Positions 23,001 to 36,817 of a stretch of 64,000 nt of DNA are shown here, piece after piece. The number at the start of each line of letters is the position of its first letter. Positions within the stretch are counted from its first letter, which is position 1. A program made the position numbers and the translations under genes. The stretch spans positions 29,783,606 to 29,847,605 of the forward strand of contig NC_030387.2 of NCBI RefSeq assembly GCF_001625215.2, written 5' to 3'. This DNA is from Daucus carota subsp. sativus (taxonomy: Eukaryota; Streptophyta; Magnoliopsida; Apiales; Apiaceae). The notes under the pieces are model-generated. The model was given only the letters and a program-made list of their open reading frames with translations. It was not told the DNA's origin and did no database searches.

Positions 23001-26000
23001 AGTATCATGGACCACTGTTCGATTTTCCCTTCTTTACACGAAAACAAGATTCATATGGATCAGCAGCAACAGTGAACAAACATAACAATATGACCTTGGC
23101 ATATGATTTGAAGGATCTTCTTTCTGAGGAAGGAAAGGAAGTTCTTATCAGGAAAAGGACAAAAAATATTAAAAAGATTGGTGATCTGCTTGCAGTAAAC
23201 TTAGAAAGAAAAAGAATCAGACCTGATCTTGTATTACGATTGCAAATTGAAGAGAAGAAGCTAAGGCTCTTGGATGTGCAGGCACGCTTGAGGGATGAAG
23301 TTGATCAACAACAGCAGGAAATAATGGCAATGCCAGACAGGCCTTATCGGAAATTCGTACGACTCTGTGAGCGTCAACGTGCAGATCTCAGCAGGCAAGT
23401 TCAAGCCTCTCGAAAAGCCATTAGGGAGAAGCAACTGAAATCAATATTCCAGTGGCGTAAGAAGCTACTTGAGGCTCACTGGGCCATGCGTGATGCTCGA
23501 ATTGCACGTAATAGGGGAGTTGCCAAGTATCATGAGAGAATGTTGAGGGAGTTCTCAAAACAGAAGGATGATGGTCACAATCAAAGGATGGAGGCTCTGA
23601 AGAATAATGATGTTGAAAGGTATAGGGAGATGTTACTGGAGCAACAAACTAGTATTCCTGGTGATGGTGCAGAGCGGTATGCTGTCCTCTCGTCATTTTT
23701 GTCTCAGACAGAAGAGTACCTTCACAAACTTGGCAGTAAAATAACTGCGACAAAGAGTCAGCAGGAGGTTGAGGAGGCAGCAAATGCTGCTGCAGCTGCT
23801 GCAAGGGCTCAGGCACTCTCTCTCTCTCTCCCTCCCTCCCTCTGTGTTTGTGTGTTAATATATATGCTTCCTATATTGCGTTATTGCGTTATACTTGTCA
23901 ACTCTAAAAAAGTTTCAATAATACATTTATCTGGATCTGTTATTTTTTTTGCTTTAATTTATCACTAGTTCCTGAGTACATTTGTTGCTCACAGGGTCTA
24001 TCAGAAGAAGAAGCAAGAGCTGCGGCAGCTTGTGCTGGAGAGGAAGTAACAATAAGAAATCGTTTTACTGAGATGAATGCACCAAAAGATAGCTCCTCTG
24101 TCAACAAGTAAGCAATTCTACTGTTGACAATTGAGGCTGCTGATGTTGGTTATGAGACATTGCAATATTGAAATCTTCTAACTGCCAAATAATTGAAAGT
24201 CGTTTCTCTAGTTTTAGTATGCAAATATGCAATTTACTTGTTTTAGATACACATACACTTGCATTTATGTATCCTATGGTTGTACTTTTCCAATTTTATT
24301 TTGGGTGTTTTCTTAAATTTTGTGGTTATGTACAATGCATTATTTGTGGTTACAGGTATTATAATCTTGCGCATGCGGTGAACGAAAAGGTTTTCAGGCA
24401 GCCATCAATGCTACGAGCGGGGACTTTACGGGATTATCAGATTGTATGTCACGTTCTTTTGAGAATTCTTGTCTAAATAAAGTCTTTCCCTTGGTTTATA
24501 GTCTATCTTTTTGTTAGTAGCTTCTTTTTTTTGCCTTTTTATTCTAAAATATGGTGAATCACATTCCAGGTTGGTTTACAGTGGATGCTTTCCTTGTATA
24601 ACAACAAGCTCAATGGAATTTTAGCAGATGAGATGGGTCTAGGGAAGACGGTACAGGTAAATCATTGCCTTAATTTTTTTTGTTAAAAATAGAAAAAACC
24701 ACCTCATTATTGTTGTTATGATGGGTCAATCACAGCATTAATAGGTAGTGAAAGCAGTAACTATTTGTAGGTCTTGTGTCTTTCTTCATACTTTTTGTTT
24801 GATTTTAATGTAGTGGTACATACATTATGGTCTTTTTAAGTTGAAGTGCTTTCTATTGCTGCTTCTTTCTATAATGACCTGATATCCAAATTCTTTTCTG
24901 TTTCTTGAACTTGTTAACTTAAAATATGTTTAAACAAATTTAAAGTTGATGACTACTGCAATGTTTATCTTTATCTTTTGGGTTCATATGCTCTGATAAG
25001 CCTTCATGTGATGCAATCACCATCAGAAATAATGTTAAACTTGTTATCCCAAGTTGTTTGATCTTTGATATGCAGGTCATGGCATTGATTGCTTATCTGA
25101 TGGAATTCAAAGGCAACTATGGCCCACATCTCATTATTGTTCCCAATGCTGTGTTAGTCAACTGGAAGGTTAATTTTTTCATCAAACCATATAAATTGTC
25201 TTTTTCCCTATTTTTGGAACTGGCTAACTATATATTGTTTAACAGAGCGAGCTTCACAATTGGCTACCATCAGTATCCTGTATTTACTACGTTGGTCAAA
25301 AGGATCAGCGCGCAAAACTATTTTCACAAGTAAGATTTTCTAATATCTTATTCGCACCGTGTAAATATGTAAAAATGGCTGATGATTTTTATTTGTTATC
25401 TACAAATAGGAGGTCTGTGCTATGAAGTTTAATGTACTTGTGACGACGTATGAGTTTGTCATGTATGATCGTTCAAAACTCTCGAAGGTTGATTGGAAGT
25501 ACATTATAATTGATGAAGCGCAACGTATGAAGGACAGGGAATCTGTTCTTGCCCGCGATCTTGATAGATATCGCTGCCAAAGGCGCTTGCTTCTTACAGG
25601 AACGCCGTTGCAGGTCTGTTTGTTGCCATGTTTTTCACTCTTAACTTCCTTCACGGACTTGGTTTGGCTCTAGCTTATGCTGTGTAAATAAAGTTGCCTT
25701 TGTAATGAATGTACTTGTGACTTTATCCTGCTACCTGTACTTGTTATTGTGGAAAAACATAATTTCCTATTTAAAAATCCATGTAAAAATTTTCGTTAGA
25801 TTTAGGCATTGATTAATAATGATTTGATAACCATCACCTTTTGCTATGTGATAACCCGTTGCTTGAGAACGTTAGTTTTTTTTTTCCTGTTATAATAGCT
25901 GATGCTGGTATACCCATACTTAAGCTATTTAAGTAGAACTGCATGATGGTAACATGCTCATTTGATGTTACAAACTCAGAGTAGAAATTTTAAGTCTCAA

Positions 26001-29000
26001 ATTTGACCGCAGTACTGTTACTATGGTTACATATATTTTGGAGACTTACTTTATGTATAATATTTGACATTATTGAGTCGGCATCAACACCAGTCTGACA
26101 AGGGACAAGACAACAAGACCAGACTATTCATGTCTTCACTCAAATGAGTTTTTTTCTGGAGCCATTTTATGAATTGACTTTACATGTTAGGTAGTAGAAT
26201 TGGTTATGCACTTAAGGTCAATCCTGTCAGTATCACTGGGAATTGTAGAAGTGATTGATATTGCACACCCATTAACCTTTATGTGAGAGAACATGTAAAA
26301 ACCTCTACTCCAGAGTCCAGACTGTCTTGCATCGTCTTTCGGATAAGGTCTCACTCTTTGAAATCTTGTTTTATGACAAACTGACATTAACTCTGTGGAT
26401 TATGCCAATATCAAGAATTTTAGTTGGTGCCACCGATAACATGAGCATTAAGTCGCTACTTGTTTATTAAGGTCTTGTCTGCTTTATTCTATATTCAACT
26501 CATTTGTTATTTGTCCTAGAATTCTATTCCTACTTTGAGTAGTGGTGAAATTATCTTCATATGTTGCAGAACGATCTTAAAGAGCTCTGGTCACTTTTGA
26601 ACCTACTCCTTCCAGAAGTGTTTGATAATCGGAAAGCATTCCATGATTGGTTCTCAAAACCTTTTCAACGGGAAGGTCCTGCACATAATGTTGAGGATGA
26701 CTGGCTCGAGACAGAGAAAAAAGTTATCATTATTCATCGGCTTCATCAAATTCTTGAACCTTTTATGCTCAGACGTCGTGTTGAAGATGTGGAAGGTTCA
26801 CTTCCACCAAAGGTATGCAATTTTAGCAGGATGTGCTCGACAACTTCTGCATGTGGAGTTCTGATAATTTTATTTATTGCAGGTGTCGATTATATTAAGA
26901 TGTAAAATGTCAGCTATGCAAGGTGCCATTTATGATTGGATCAAAGCTACTGGTACTTTACGTGTTGACCCTGAAGATGAACTGCTGATGAGTCAGAGAA
27001 AACCTATGTATCAAGCTAAAGTATTTAGAACGTTAGCTAATAGGTGTATGGAACTTCGTAAAACTTGCAATCACCCTTTACTCAATTACCCATATTTTAA
27101 TGATCTCTCCAAGGATTTTCTTGTTAGATCATGTGGGAAATTGTTTGTTCTGGATAGGATCCTAGTAAAGCTTCAGAGGACTGGGCACCGAGTATTGCTT
27201 TTTAGTACCATGACAAAACTCCTAGACATTTTGGAAGAATATTTACAGTGGCGGAGACTTGTTTACCGTCGAATAGATGGAACGACTAGCTTAGAAGACA
27301 GAGAATCAGCTATTGTGGACTTCAATAGTCCTGATACTGATTGCTTTATTTTCTTGCTAAGCATTCGGGCTGCTGGGAGAGGCTTAAATCTTCAGACTGC
27401 TGACACTGTTGTCATATATGATCCCGATCCAAACCCTAAGAATGAGGAGCAAGCAGTTGCCAGAGCTCACCGCATTGGGCAGAAGAGAGAAGTTAAAGTA
27501 ATCTATTTGGAAGCAGTAGTTGATAAAATTCCGAGCTATCAGAAAGAAGATGACTACAGGAAAGGAGGTATGGTTGATTCAGAGGATGACCTTGCTGGAA
27601 AGGATCGATATATAGGTTCTATCGAGGGTCTCATACGGAATAATATTCAACAGTATAAGATTGACATGGCAGATGAAGTCATCAATGCTGGTAGATTTGA
27701 CCAGAGGACAACACATGAAGAGAGGCGATTAACCTTAGAGTCAATGTTACATGATGAAGAGAGATATCAACAAAGTGTTCATGATGTTCCTTCACTTCAG
27801 GAGGTGAATCGTATGATAGCAAGAAGTGAAGAGGAGGTAGAACTATTTGATCAGATGGACGAGGAATTTGATTGGGAAGAAGAGATGACTAGATATGACC
27901 AGGTTCCTAAGTGGCTTCATGCTAGTAGTAAAGAAGTGGATGATACAATTGCTAAAAGATCTTCCAAGAAAAAGTCATTACTTGGGGGAAATATAGGAGT
28001 GGAATCCAATGAAATTACTTCTGAAGTATCTACTCAACTTGAGAAGAAAAGGGAAAGGAACAAGGCTAAAAAGTTTCCTGTTTACACAGAATTGGATGAT
28101 GATTTTTTTGAAGAGAGTTCCGAAGAGAGGAATGGACACTCTGGTAATGAAGTAGAAGTTGAGGATCTGGAAGATGATGACTTTGTTGATTCTGGTGACT
28201 CACCTCCTGGCAATAAGGATCGCCTGGAAGATGGTTCACTTACCGCTGAGGTCTCTGAGGATCCCCGGCCTTTAGAAAGTCATAAACCTGATCATACACC
28301 AGAAAAAGCAGGTTCATCAGGGTCATCTTCAGGCAATCGAAGATTGATTCAAATGGCTTCTTCTTTATCTTCTCAGAAATTTGGTTCACTCTCTGCGCTA
28401 GATGCAAGGCCAGGATCTGCTTCCAGTAGGCTGGTATGTTGTTCATTACTTATTGGAATTTGTAATAGCACATTGGTATCTGCAAATTGCACTATCTCTT
28501 TATTTATTTGTTTGTTTACTTTCCACTGCCAGCCTGATGACTTGGAGGAAGGAGAAATTGCCCTCTCCGGAGATTCTCGGGCAGACCGCCGGCATTCTGG
28601 TAGTTGGATCCATGATCGTGATGAAGTTGAGGATGAACAAGTTGTGCAACCTAAAATAAAACGAAAGCGAAGCATCAGAATTAGACCTCGACTTACAACA
28701 GGAAAGCCAGAAGGGAAAACTGGTGAGAAATCATCTCTCCTTCGTGGTGATTCCTCTCAGATACCACTGCAGATGGGTCATAAATACGATAGAGAACAAA
28801 ATCTGGTCGTGGAGCCCAATTCTCTGAAGCTGGAAAAACGTGATTTATCATTAAAGTGTAGTAGGGCTTTAGATTTACAGATAAAATCAAATTCTGGAAA
28901 AGTGCATGCATCACAAAAGCCTAGCAAAGTCAATGTCTTGTCTGCGCCTTCGGAAGATGCCACTGAACACTCCAAAGAAAGTCGGGATAGCAAAGTAAAG

Positions 29001-30926
29001 CATGGAGCAGGGAATTCAATTGGCCATAGAATGTCAGATGGAGTTCAGCGCAGGGTATGCCTTACAACACAACCATACTTGAAGTTACACCGGAGTTGTA
29101 CATTTTAATAGTCTGCTGCTTCTTTTCTATGTTGCATAAATATTTTTTACAAAAGGCACTGCTTTTCTCTGCTGTTAAGAGACAGACCATTGAATATCAG
29201 TCCCCCCCCCCCTCCCGGTTTGTGTGTGTGTGATCCTCTGTTTTTTCCTCATGCTTCACCTTGTTTTTTAGTGAATTATTCCTCGTCTGCATCATTATCC
29301 ATGTAGTGAAGACTAATTTTGGGGACCAGTTTTAGTTTTGTACTTGTGATGCATACTCAACTTTAGGGTGATGTGCTTACATGGATATGTGTGCTTTAAA
29401 AATAGTTGTAATTAGGATTTAATTTGTGGCATTTTTTTAATGTTGTCATAGTCATAAATGTTTCATGTTTTCAGTGCAAGAATGTGATGAAGAAGTTCCA
29501 GAGGACACTAGACAAGGAAGGGCATCAAATAGTGCCACTTCTAACAGAACTTTGGAAGAAAAGTGAAGATACTGGTTACATGAGTGGGAACTGTCAGATT
29601 CATATACAAAAGATTGACTATCAGCTTGAAAACTTTGGTTATAACGGAGTTATGGAGTTTGTTTCAGATGTGCAGCTTTTGTTAAAGGGCGCAGTTCAGT
29701 ATTATAAGTTTTCCCATGAGGTATTCTTTATAAATTTCACATATGTGCTTGCATCATGCTGCTTGAGTTCTTGTGGACTTAAATGTATATCTGTAAGAGA
29801 GACGAATATGTTGTAATGATGATATAGAATAGTATAATGTGTGTGTGTGTCTATATATATATATATATCAAGTTGGTGTTACCTTTTTGATCCGAACTAA
29901 TGTTCAGCACTGACTTTCAAATCCTTTTGTGTTGGCTGAGAGTGTTGCTTTTTAAGTCGGGCATTTTACGGCAAGCATCTCTAGTGCTGATTTTCTGTTA
30001 TGAAGAATGAAAAGGCTTGCAAAATTATATTGGCGAATTTTTCTGGGTATTCAGTCTCCATGGAGAAACATAATACATTCCAGATTTTATAAGTATTTGG
30101 AAAATCTATTATATCATTTTCTTGGTACTAAAGTATATTTGTTAAGTAACAGTCTCTTTCTCTTGGTCGCATACATGAAATATATTGTATGATTGGATTG
30201 GTGAATTATTTATCTATACATCTACCTTTTCACGCCCAGTCGCCCACCACACTCATGAGAAGCGTTATTTGATTCTATGCTTTTCTATTTCATGAATAGG
30301 TAAGGACTGAAGCAAGGAAGGTGCATGATCTATTCTTTGATATATTAAAGAAGATTTTTCCAGAAACCGATTTCCTAGAAGCCAGGGGTGCTGTCTCTTT
30401 CTCGGGCCATGGAGCTTCTACTTCGGCTCCACCTTCAAAACAAATTCTTGCTGGTCAAGGCAAGCGAGCTAAACAAGCTACCATGGTGGATCCTGATCGT
30501 AGCCACAAACAGAAGCCGCTTTCTCGTGGGCTTAGTAATGAAGACACTCGGATTAGAAGTCACATGCCTCACAAAGAGACAAGGCTTGGAAATAGCAACA
30601 GGGAGCTAAACCAGCAAGAAGATTCCGGTCTCTTCTCTCATCCAGGAGAACTTGTCATATGTAAAAAGAAGAGGAAGGATAGGGAAAAGTTTTCCGTAAA
30701 GTCGGGAAACGTTTCTGCTGGCCCAATGTCACCTGCGAGTGTTGGCGGTAATATTAGAAGCCCAAGCTCAGGCTCACTGTCAAAGGATACCAGATTGATT
30801 CAGCAAGGAAGGGATAATCAGCCTCCTCATCAAGCAAATGTCAGTAGCAGCGGAGGCATTGGCTGGGCAAATCCTGTGAAAAGAATGAGAACAGATACCG
30901 GAAAACGGCGCCCCAGCCATTTGTAA
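20025..30926 (+). CDS. BRM: BRAHMA, SWI/SNF2 chromatin-remodelling ATPase
   Basis: Fourteen exons give about 2154 residues (Arabidopsis BRM is about 2193): 20025-20126, 21190-22377, 22496-23812, 23995-24107, 24356-24443, 24570-24656, 25076-25168, 25246-25329, 25410-25613, 26570-26812, 26883-28433, 28533-29054, 29475-29720 and 30300-30926. Order: Ser-rich N-terminus; low-complexity Gln/Met-rich region; QLQ domain ([20 protein letters not shown], about 411-430); HSA-like region ([11 protein letters not shown] ... [18 protein letters not shown], about 710-770); Walker [12 protein letters not shown] (about 955-965); DEAQ box ([11 protein letters not shown]); motif [11 protein letters not shown] (about 1365); an acidic basic-patch region; and a C-terminal bromodomain-like region (about 1865-1970) before the basic tail ending RRPSHL. 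BRM is the nuclear catalytic subunit of plant SWI/SNF complexes, sliding nucleosomes with ATP. Exon 3 ends at CAG|GC rather than GT (see findings). Unlike Arabidopsis BRM, exon 1 has no poly-Gln tract. Confidence 0.97.
20725..20936. mobile_element. Stowaway-like MITE in BRM intron 1
   Basis: Flanked by TA on both sides. The left arm reads CACCCTCCATTTTTTTTATA then TAGGACGCTTGACTTTTTG. The right arm, complemented, reads CTCCCTCCGTTTTTTATATA then GGGCGCTTAACTTTTTG. The inverted repeats extend about 60 bases each in a 212-bp element. It is non-coding. Confidence 0.88.
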
Positions 30927-32056
30927 CTTGTCAAGTTAGTTTCTATAGTGAAAGTAAAGGGAAAAAATAAATTGCTATCCGTCGGTGAATGTATAAATTT
31001 GCTCACATCTGCAGTCACATGTCAATATATTTTATACACCTTGTTCATTGTCCAATATTCTCGAAATTTGGATGATCTCTGGGATTGTCTAGTAAGATTC
31101 TTCTTTGCGGTAACGATTAAATTTCGTCTATTATCAGATTTGCAGGAAATACTCCTAGTTTCATATTTGTAGTATTTTGTCTTTTAAGTTTTAGTGTCCA
31201 AGGATCATTTGTTGTTTGGAGACGGCAAGGCTTGCGCAAATATATTACTAATGAATTTGTATCACCCTGCATCTGATTCAAGGAAAGCAGTTTGACAAAA
31301 TCTCTCGTATATTGATTCATTTTATATTCCTTCTATATGATTTGTTAATTATGTTTATATTAGAACCCTTTCATGAAAATTTGTAATAGACTGCATAAGC
31401 ACATATTTTGCGCTTACAAATATAGCAGGAAGCACATGAATATTAAACGCAACAATTTTAAATTCGATATCAAGCTTTATTTTCAAGTAGATACAGAAAT
31501 GATTACTTTCTAATATAGAAATATTAAGGTTTGAAAATTAGATTGAATAAATCTTTAGGGTCAAAAGTCTGTCTAGGCCTTATATTGATAATTTTAAATT
31601 CCATTCTAGATCGCTTCTTTTTTTCTTTTTTGACTAAAACCGGAAAACCTTTTCACTAAAATTCAATATTTGGCTTCAGTTCAATAAATTATAATTATTT
31701 ATTATTCAGAATCCTACTACGGCTAATATATATCATTAGAATGAAGTTAAATTTTTTAATAACTTACCATATAATAAATTTTGTATAAGTACTAAAATTT
31801 AATTTCATTTACATTCAAATACGTACCTATAATTATTTTAATTTCTAACATGTAGTCTATATGATCAAATTCAATACTAAATTCATTTTTATTTCAAAAA
31901 TAATATATACATTGTTTTATTTCTAATTTTTTTTTGAGACCAAAAATTAGGGCTTTGATTAATTCAGAGACAACTGGTTAATGAAAGCTCCGTTTCACTA
32001 GTGAATCTGGTTAGTGAAAATCTTGAAGATGCAATGGGAACCAACCTCAAGTGAAG
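30927..32056. other. BRM 3' UTR and AT-rich spacer
   Basis: The first few hundred bases are presumably the BRM 3' UTR. Beyond about 31400 the sequence is AT-rich with no recognisable gene or bounded element. Confidence 0.5.
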
Positions 32057-32300
32057 GATAAATCATTTCTTACCCTCTTCCTGGATATGCATTCTCATAC
32101 CCCTCATTCTCATTACCGGCTTCCATTCTCACTCATGATTCAATCATTCCTTACCCATACGCATTCTCATACCCCTCATTCTCATTACCGGCCTCCATTG
32201 TCACTCATGATTCAATCATTCTTTACACTCTTCCTGAATACGCATTCTCATACCCCTCATTCTCATTACCAGCCTCCATTCTCACTCGTGATTCAAACGC
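32057..32300. repeat. three-copy minisatellite
   Basis: The phrase GCATTCTCATACCCCTCATT recurs at 32089, 32161 and 32242, giving spacings of 72 and 81 bases. Each is followed by CTCATTACCGGC or a close variant and ACTCATGATTCAA or a close variant. The shorter spacing reflects loss of a 9-base ACTCTTCCT-like segment from one unit. The 99-codon plus-strand frame across it is a product of the repetition, not a gene. Confidence 0.85.
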
Positions 32301-32710
32301 ATTACCGTCTCTTTTCACATGGAGACCAAACAATGTTATCAAAATTTTGAACTAATCATAAAACATCACCTAAATCGAGTCTAAGTCAACAAAATAGATA
32401 GCATTGACACCTTTGTCCAGCTGATAGGTAACCACAAGTAATCAGATTCAATTTTGGACTACTTAGATATATTTTTTTATTTCTAGTTATAAGTATCCTC
32501 TGTGACCAGATTTAATATAAAAACATACTAAAGTGCTAGTATTTTAGCTGTTACTAGAATAGCAATTCAGAAAAAAAAGGAGATGTACAAAACAAAACCA
32601 AGCACAAACTTTACATTTGCTAAATGAAACTAATACACATACTATCTAATTTTGTGGCTTGAGCTGGATCAGGAACAAAATGTTTAAACACATAAGCCAA
32701 AAACAAGTAG

Positions 32711-35700
32711 CTAAGGATCAACTGAACCAGGATCAACTGAACCAGCCATCCCTTCATCGCTTGAGTTGGACTCAGTATCACTCGGTTCTTCATCACTTGA
32801 AATCTCTTTTAGGGCCTCTCCCACATCTTCCGCCTTGGCATATTTTTCACAGTACTCTGGAAAAAAAAAATTAAACTCTTAAGTTTTTATGTATGTACAC
32901 ATGGTCTGCTTATAATTAACCATGAGCTGAGAATAACATTGATTAAAAAGTTTACATAGTACATTTCAACACTGCTAAAGATTACTCCAATTCTTATACT
33001 AATATATTTCTGCTGATATAATCAAAAGAAATTTAATATAAAAATCACTCAGTGAAAGATGATAGCATAGCATGATAAATTAATAGACTGAATTAAGATT
33101 ACATAAATACTCAATGATTATCAATTCTCGGATTACATCTTCATGTATTTCCGGAACCACACTTGTGTGTGAATCAAGAAAAAACTGTTACTGCTGAAAC
33201 CAAAAACTTATCAATGACGACTGACCCCATATGCATCTACATCCCCTAAATGTTATTAGACGGAGCTTTAATTTTATGCTAGATTGAAACTAAACGGAGC
33301 TTTGAATTGATTCGAATACTAGCAATTTTATTAGGAAGATAGGGTATGTCAGTTGTGTTCTTAGTTTTATATAAAGCCAAGCCAAGTGATTTTAATTATA
33401 TATGAGTTTACGTTATATCTTTCTTTTCCATTAGGCTTAACTACACATAGAAATGAACCTACAAGAAAATTTTCATCCTAGCAAATTTTTAACCTTTCAA
33501 AGTATTAAGAAATATAGAATCAATCACCATGACTGGAGTCACTGGACAGGGTTTAGAGTTCTCCTAGATGCAAATAACAGAAAGGAAGTATCATCGATTA
33601 AGCTCCACATAGTTTAAGCAAATACACTGAAATATCAGAACCTAGAGAATTACAGTAATCAGAAATATAATGTTGGGTAAAAGTCATTACAATATTATTA
33701 GAAGTAAGTTGGATAAAAAAAAGTTGACAGCATTTTCTTGTGACTGGCAGGAAATATCGAAGAACCATCATAGTTTAGCAAGAATACCCCTCTTCTCTAG
33801 GAAATAAGAGGTTGAGGGATCAAACCCTGTGGAGGCATTGATGTAATTCCCTTAAGACAATAAAAACCGAAAACAGATTTTCACTCATAAATTTGTAAAA
33901 GAGGTTGGTCCTGAAGAATACGTATACATGTATGAATGATGTGGAAGTGCCAAGGAGGAAAAGACAGAAAAGTGTCCATATGGTTTCAAGAAGGTCCTTA
34001 ATCAGTTGGCAAGTATGAAAGAGTCAGGCTGTCAGCATGTATTAATTGTCAACAAGAATTGAACCATGTAAACAAACAATACGTTATACTCTTGCAGGTA
34101 TTAATCAAAGAAAGAATCGGCATAAGCAGATTTGATGTAGAAGACAACTTGCCTGAACAAGGGTGGTGACCACATTTTAGATGAATCAGTAAATCATTTA
34201 AGGGAGTGTATAATCAGAAGCATTGCTACGAAGTATCAAGTTGTAGCCATACTTAATTGAGGAATTTAAACAAAAAACAAAATTTTATGACTTAATAATA
34301 GATACAGGTGCAACCGACTCATATCTAAGTTGTGTAAATATAATAAAACACAAAAGCGTTCAAGGAGGAATTATGTTTTCAAGTGCAGAAATGAGCATTA
34401 TTCAGAGTAATATTGTCCATCATTAATCATACCATAAAGACACTAAAAGAAGAGCACGCTTCAGGACTTTAAAAACAGTAAACAAAGTTCAATACCTTTA
34501 ACTTGTTTTTCATAGGCAGCTTGATCACGTATCATTAGAGCTGCTGCGTTCCGATTCAGCGGGCTAGATGGATTGGGGTATAGAAGGAGTTGCGGGATGA
34601 ATACTTCAAACACATTTACTAGATCTATAAAGCAAAGATATCAACACCAGTCAGTAGTAACTTTTAACCTGCGACTGCAAGAAAATTCTTATTATATTTT
34701 ACAGGAATGCTATTAATATTACCAAACATGGGGCTCCAGCTTTGTTGAATAACATCCAGGCAAACTGCTCCAGACCTGAATAAAAGTTATTCACCAAATG
34801 AAATTTTTTTATATAAACATAATGAAACAGCTAATTACCTTCTATAAAAACCTACTGAACATCAGACAACTTATACTCACTTTTCATTCACATTTGGGTG
34901 ATAAATCTTATTTACAAAGACTATAGATGGAGACTTATAAGGATAATTTTCCGGAAGCTTAACCCTTATTTTCCACATGCCTCCTTGGTAAGGACCTATT
35001 AACAGATTGTAAAAATTTATATAAGAAAAGGTAAAAGAAATTAAAATTACTGTGCAATTTCTTGTACATGTATCCAGTTAAGGATAACATAATATACTCA
35101 ATTACAAAGGAAAGAAAACTGTAAATTTGCAGCTGTAATGTTTTTCTTATGGAAGAAATATATACTTATCTTACAAATAATAATAACAAAAAAAGTATTC
35201 ATTATGAAAGTGGCAATATTACTCTGTATCCTGAAAATCCCAATCCCAAATTCCAGAAAAGATGAACTGATTGAGGCCAATATCAGATAACATGAACATC
35301 CAAAATTATGCAATTTGCAATTTTCCGAAAGATCATAAACTTAATAAAAGTTTGTAATCTTTGTAAGAAAAAAAAAATTCTACTGCAAAGCAAGTGCCCA
35401 CCATATCAAAAGAAAAATTCAATGTTTCCACACAAAAAAGGGAAATATGGAGCAGTAAGATTACACAAGATAGATTCAAACTTTATGTCTAAAGTAGTGA
35501 ATAAAACAAGTATACAATCCAAAGCTGCAACAGAACTCATAATAAGCACATGAAGATCACCCATTCTGAATCAAAACAAGAAAAACCCCAAAAGTGATCT
35601 CATTCAAAACCAGATATTTCTTCCTTTAGAAACACACACACACACACTGGCACAAAAACACACACAATCATGCATATAGTTCAGTACATACATAAGATTA

Positions 35701-35937
35701 AAAAAAAACAAAAGGTGGGTATGAAGAAATTACTGTCACTAGGTCCATGGAAATAAACAAAGAACTCATGCAACCCATCATTGATCATCTCCACTTTGTA
35801 ATCACTCATCATCCTGAATGAACAGACAATTAAAAATATTAATTCATTGGCAAGAAAAGGAAAATAAATAAATAAAAGGATTAAATAACTAACAGTTTCA
35901 TCAAGTCTGTGTCTCTGCGTTTGTTTTGAGAAGACAT
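32711..35937 (-). CDS. UBC6: ubiquitin-conjugating enzyme E2, UBC4/5/6 group
   Basis: Six exons give 188 residues: 35937-35894, 35813-35734, 34995-34881, 34775-34723, 34624-34496 and 32856-32711, all GT-AG and in phase. The start [20 protein letters not shown] and the UBC fold motifs are intact. The active-site Cys is in the [18 protein letters not shown] segment, after the expected HPNVN, and [12 protein letters not shown] follows. Family knowledge: these E2s accept ubiquitin from E1 and pass it on with RING-type E3s; this plant subgroup has an acidic C-terminal extension. Here the extension is Ser/Asp/Glu-rich and ends in a doubled GSVDP, caused by a direct 15-base repeat at 32716-32745. 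UBC6 is preferred over UBC4/5 by its place next to BRM, as in Arabidopsis. It is convergent with BRM. Confidence 0.96.
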
Positions 35938-36090
35938 GGTGATTCTTGTTCAGAAAGTGAATGAGTTGTGTTTTCAGGAGTTATGAGAAAGAGGGGGAGA
36001 GATAAAAGAGAGTCTTATTGCTGAGCAAAAAGACAAGTAAAATTACTAAAATACAACTGCTACTGGCCTGGACTAGTTCATAAAAAATTC

Positions 36091-36817
36091 TAGGGCTGTC
36101 AAAAAAATCCGAAAGATCCGATATCCGTCCGAAAAATCCGTTACCGTATCCGAGAAAAAGCGGATATAATCCGTATCCGGAATAATACGGATATTATCCG
36201 TATTCGAATCCGGGGTTTGCGGATACGGATATGAATATAGGCGTATCCGTATCCGAAAATATCCGTATCCGAAATTATTATTATATGTATATAATAATAC
36301 TTATATAAATTTATTATTTACTTATATTTTTTATTTTATCATATAAATTTTGAAAAAGAATTAATATTTAAAATAAAGAAGATACATTAAGTATCTTGCA
36401 AATGGAGAAAATGGAACTATCTTCATCAAACTTTTTCTTTTTAAAATTGTTACAGATAGTGTTGTTTTGTGATTTTAAGTTGTTGAAATTAATATTTTGT
36501 TCGAAATATTTGGCCTGAATGCCCAAACTTCTGTTAAAGTATGTTATTAATTTCTGATTGGGTATACATTTGCTGTTGAACGGTTCAAAATATGTTTTTT
36601 TAATTAATCTCAGAATTTATATTTGATTTTGGTGATGTTTGAAAAAGCGGATACGGATATTATCCGTATCCGGATAATATCCGGCCGGATACGGATACGG
36701 ATCTTTTTATTCTAAAATTTGCATATCCGTATCCGGATCCGGATCCGATTTTGAGTAGGCGGATACGGATACGGATATGGGCAAATCCGTATCCGTTTTA
36801 TCCGTTTGACACCCCTA
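36091..36817. mobile_element. hAT-type MITE with ATCCG subterminal repeats
   Basis: The ends are TAGGGCTGTCAAA and, complemented, TAGGGGTGTCAAACGG. A perfect 8-bp target duplication (AAAAATTC) lies at 36083-36090 and 36818-36825. Both subterminal regions are packed with GGATACGGAT/ATCCGTATCC words in both orientations, a pattern typical of transposase-binding arrays. The centre is AT-rich and non-coding. Confidence 0.93.

Noticed and set aside
32051-32350. 99-codon frame of Ser/His/Pro repeats
   Set aside because: It is produced by the minisatellite; no start context or homologue supports a protein.
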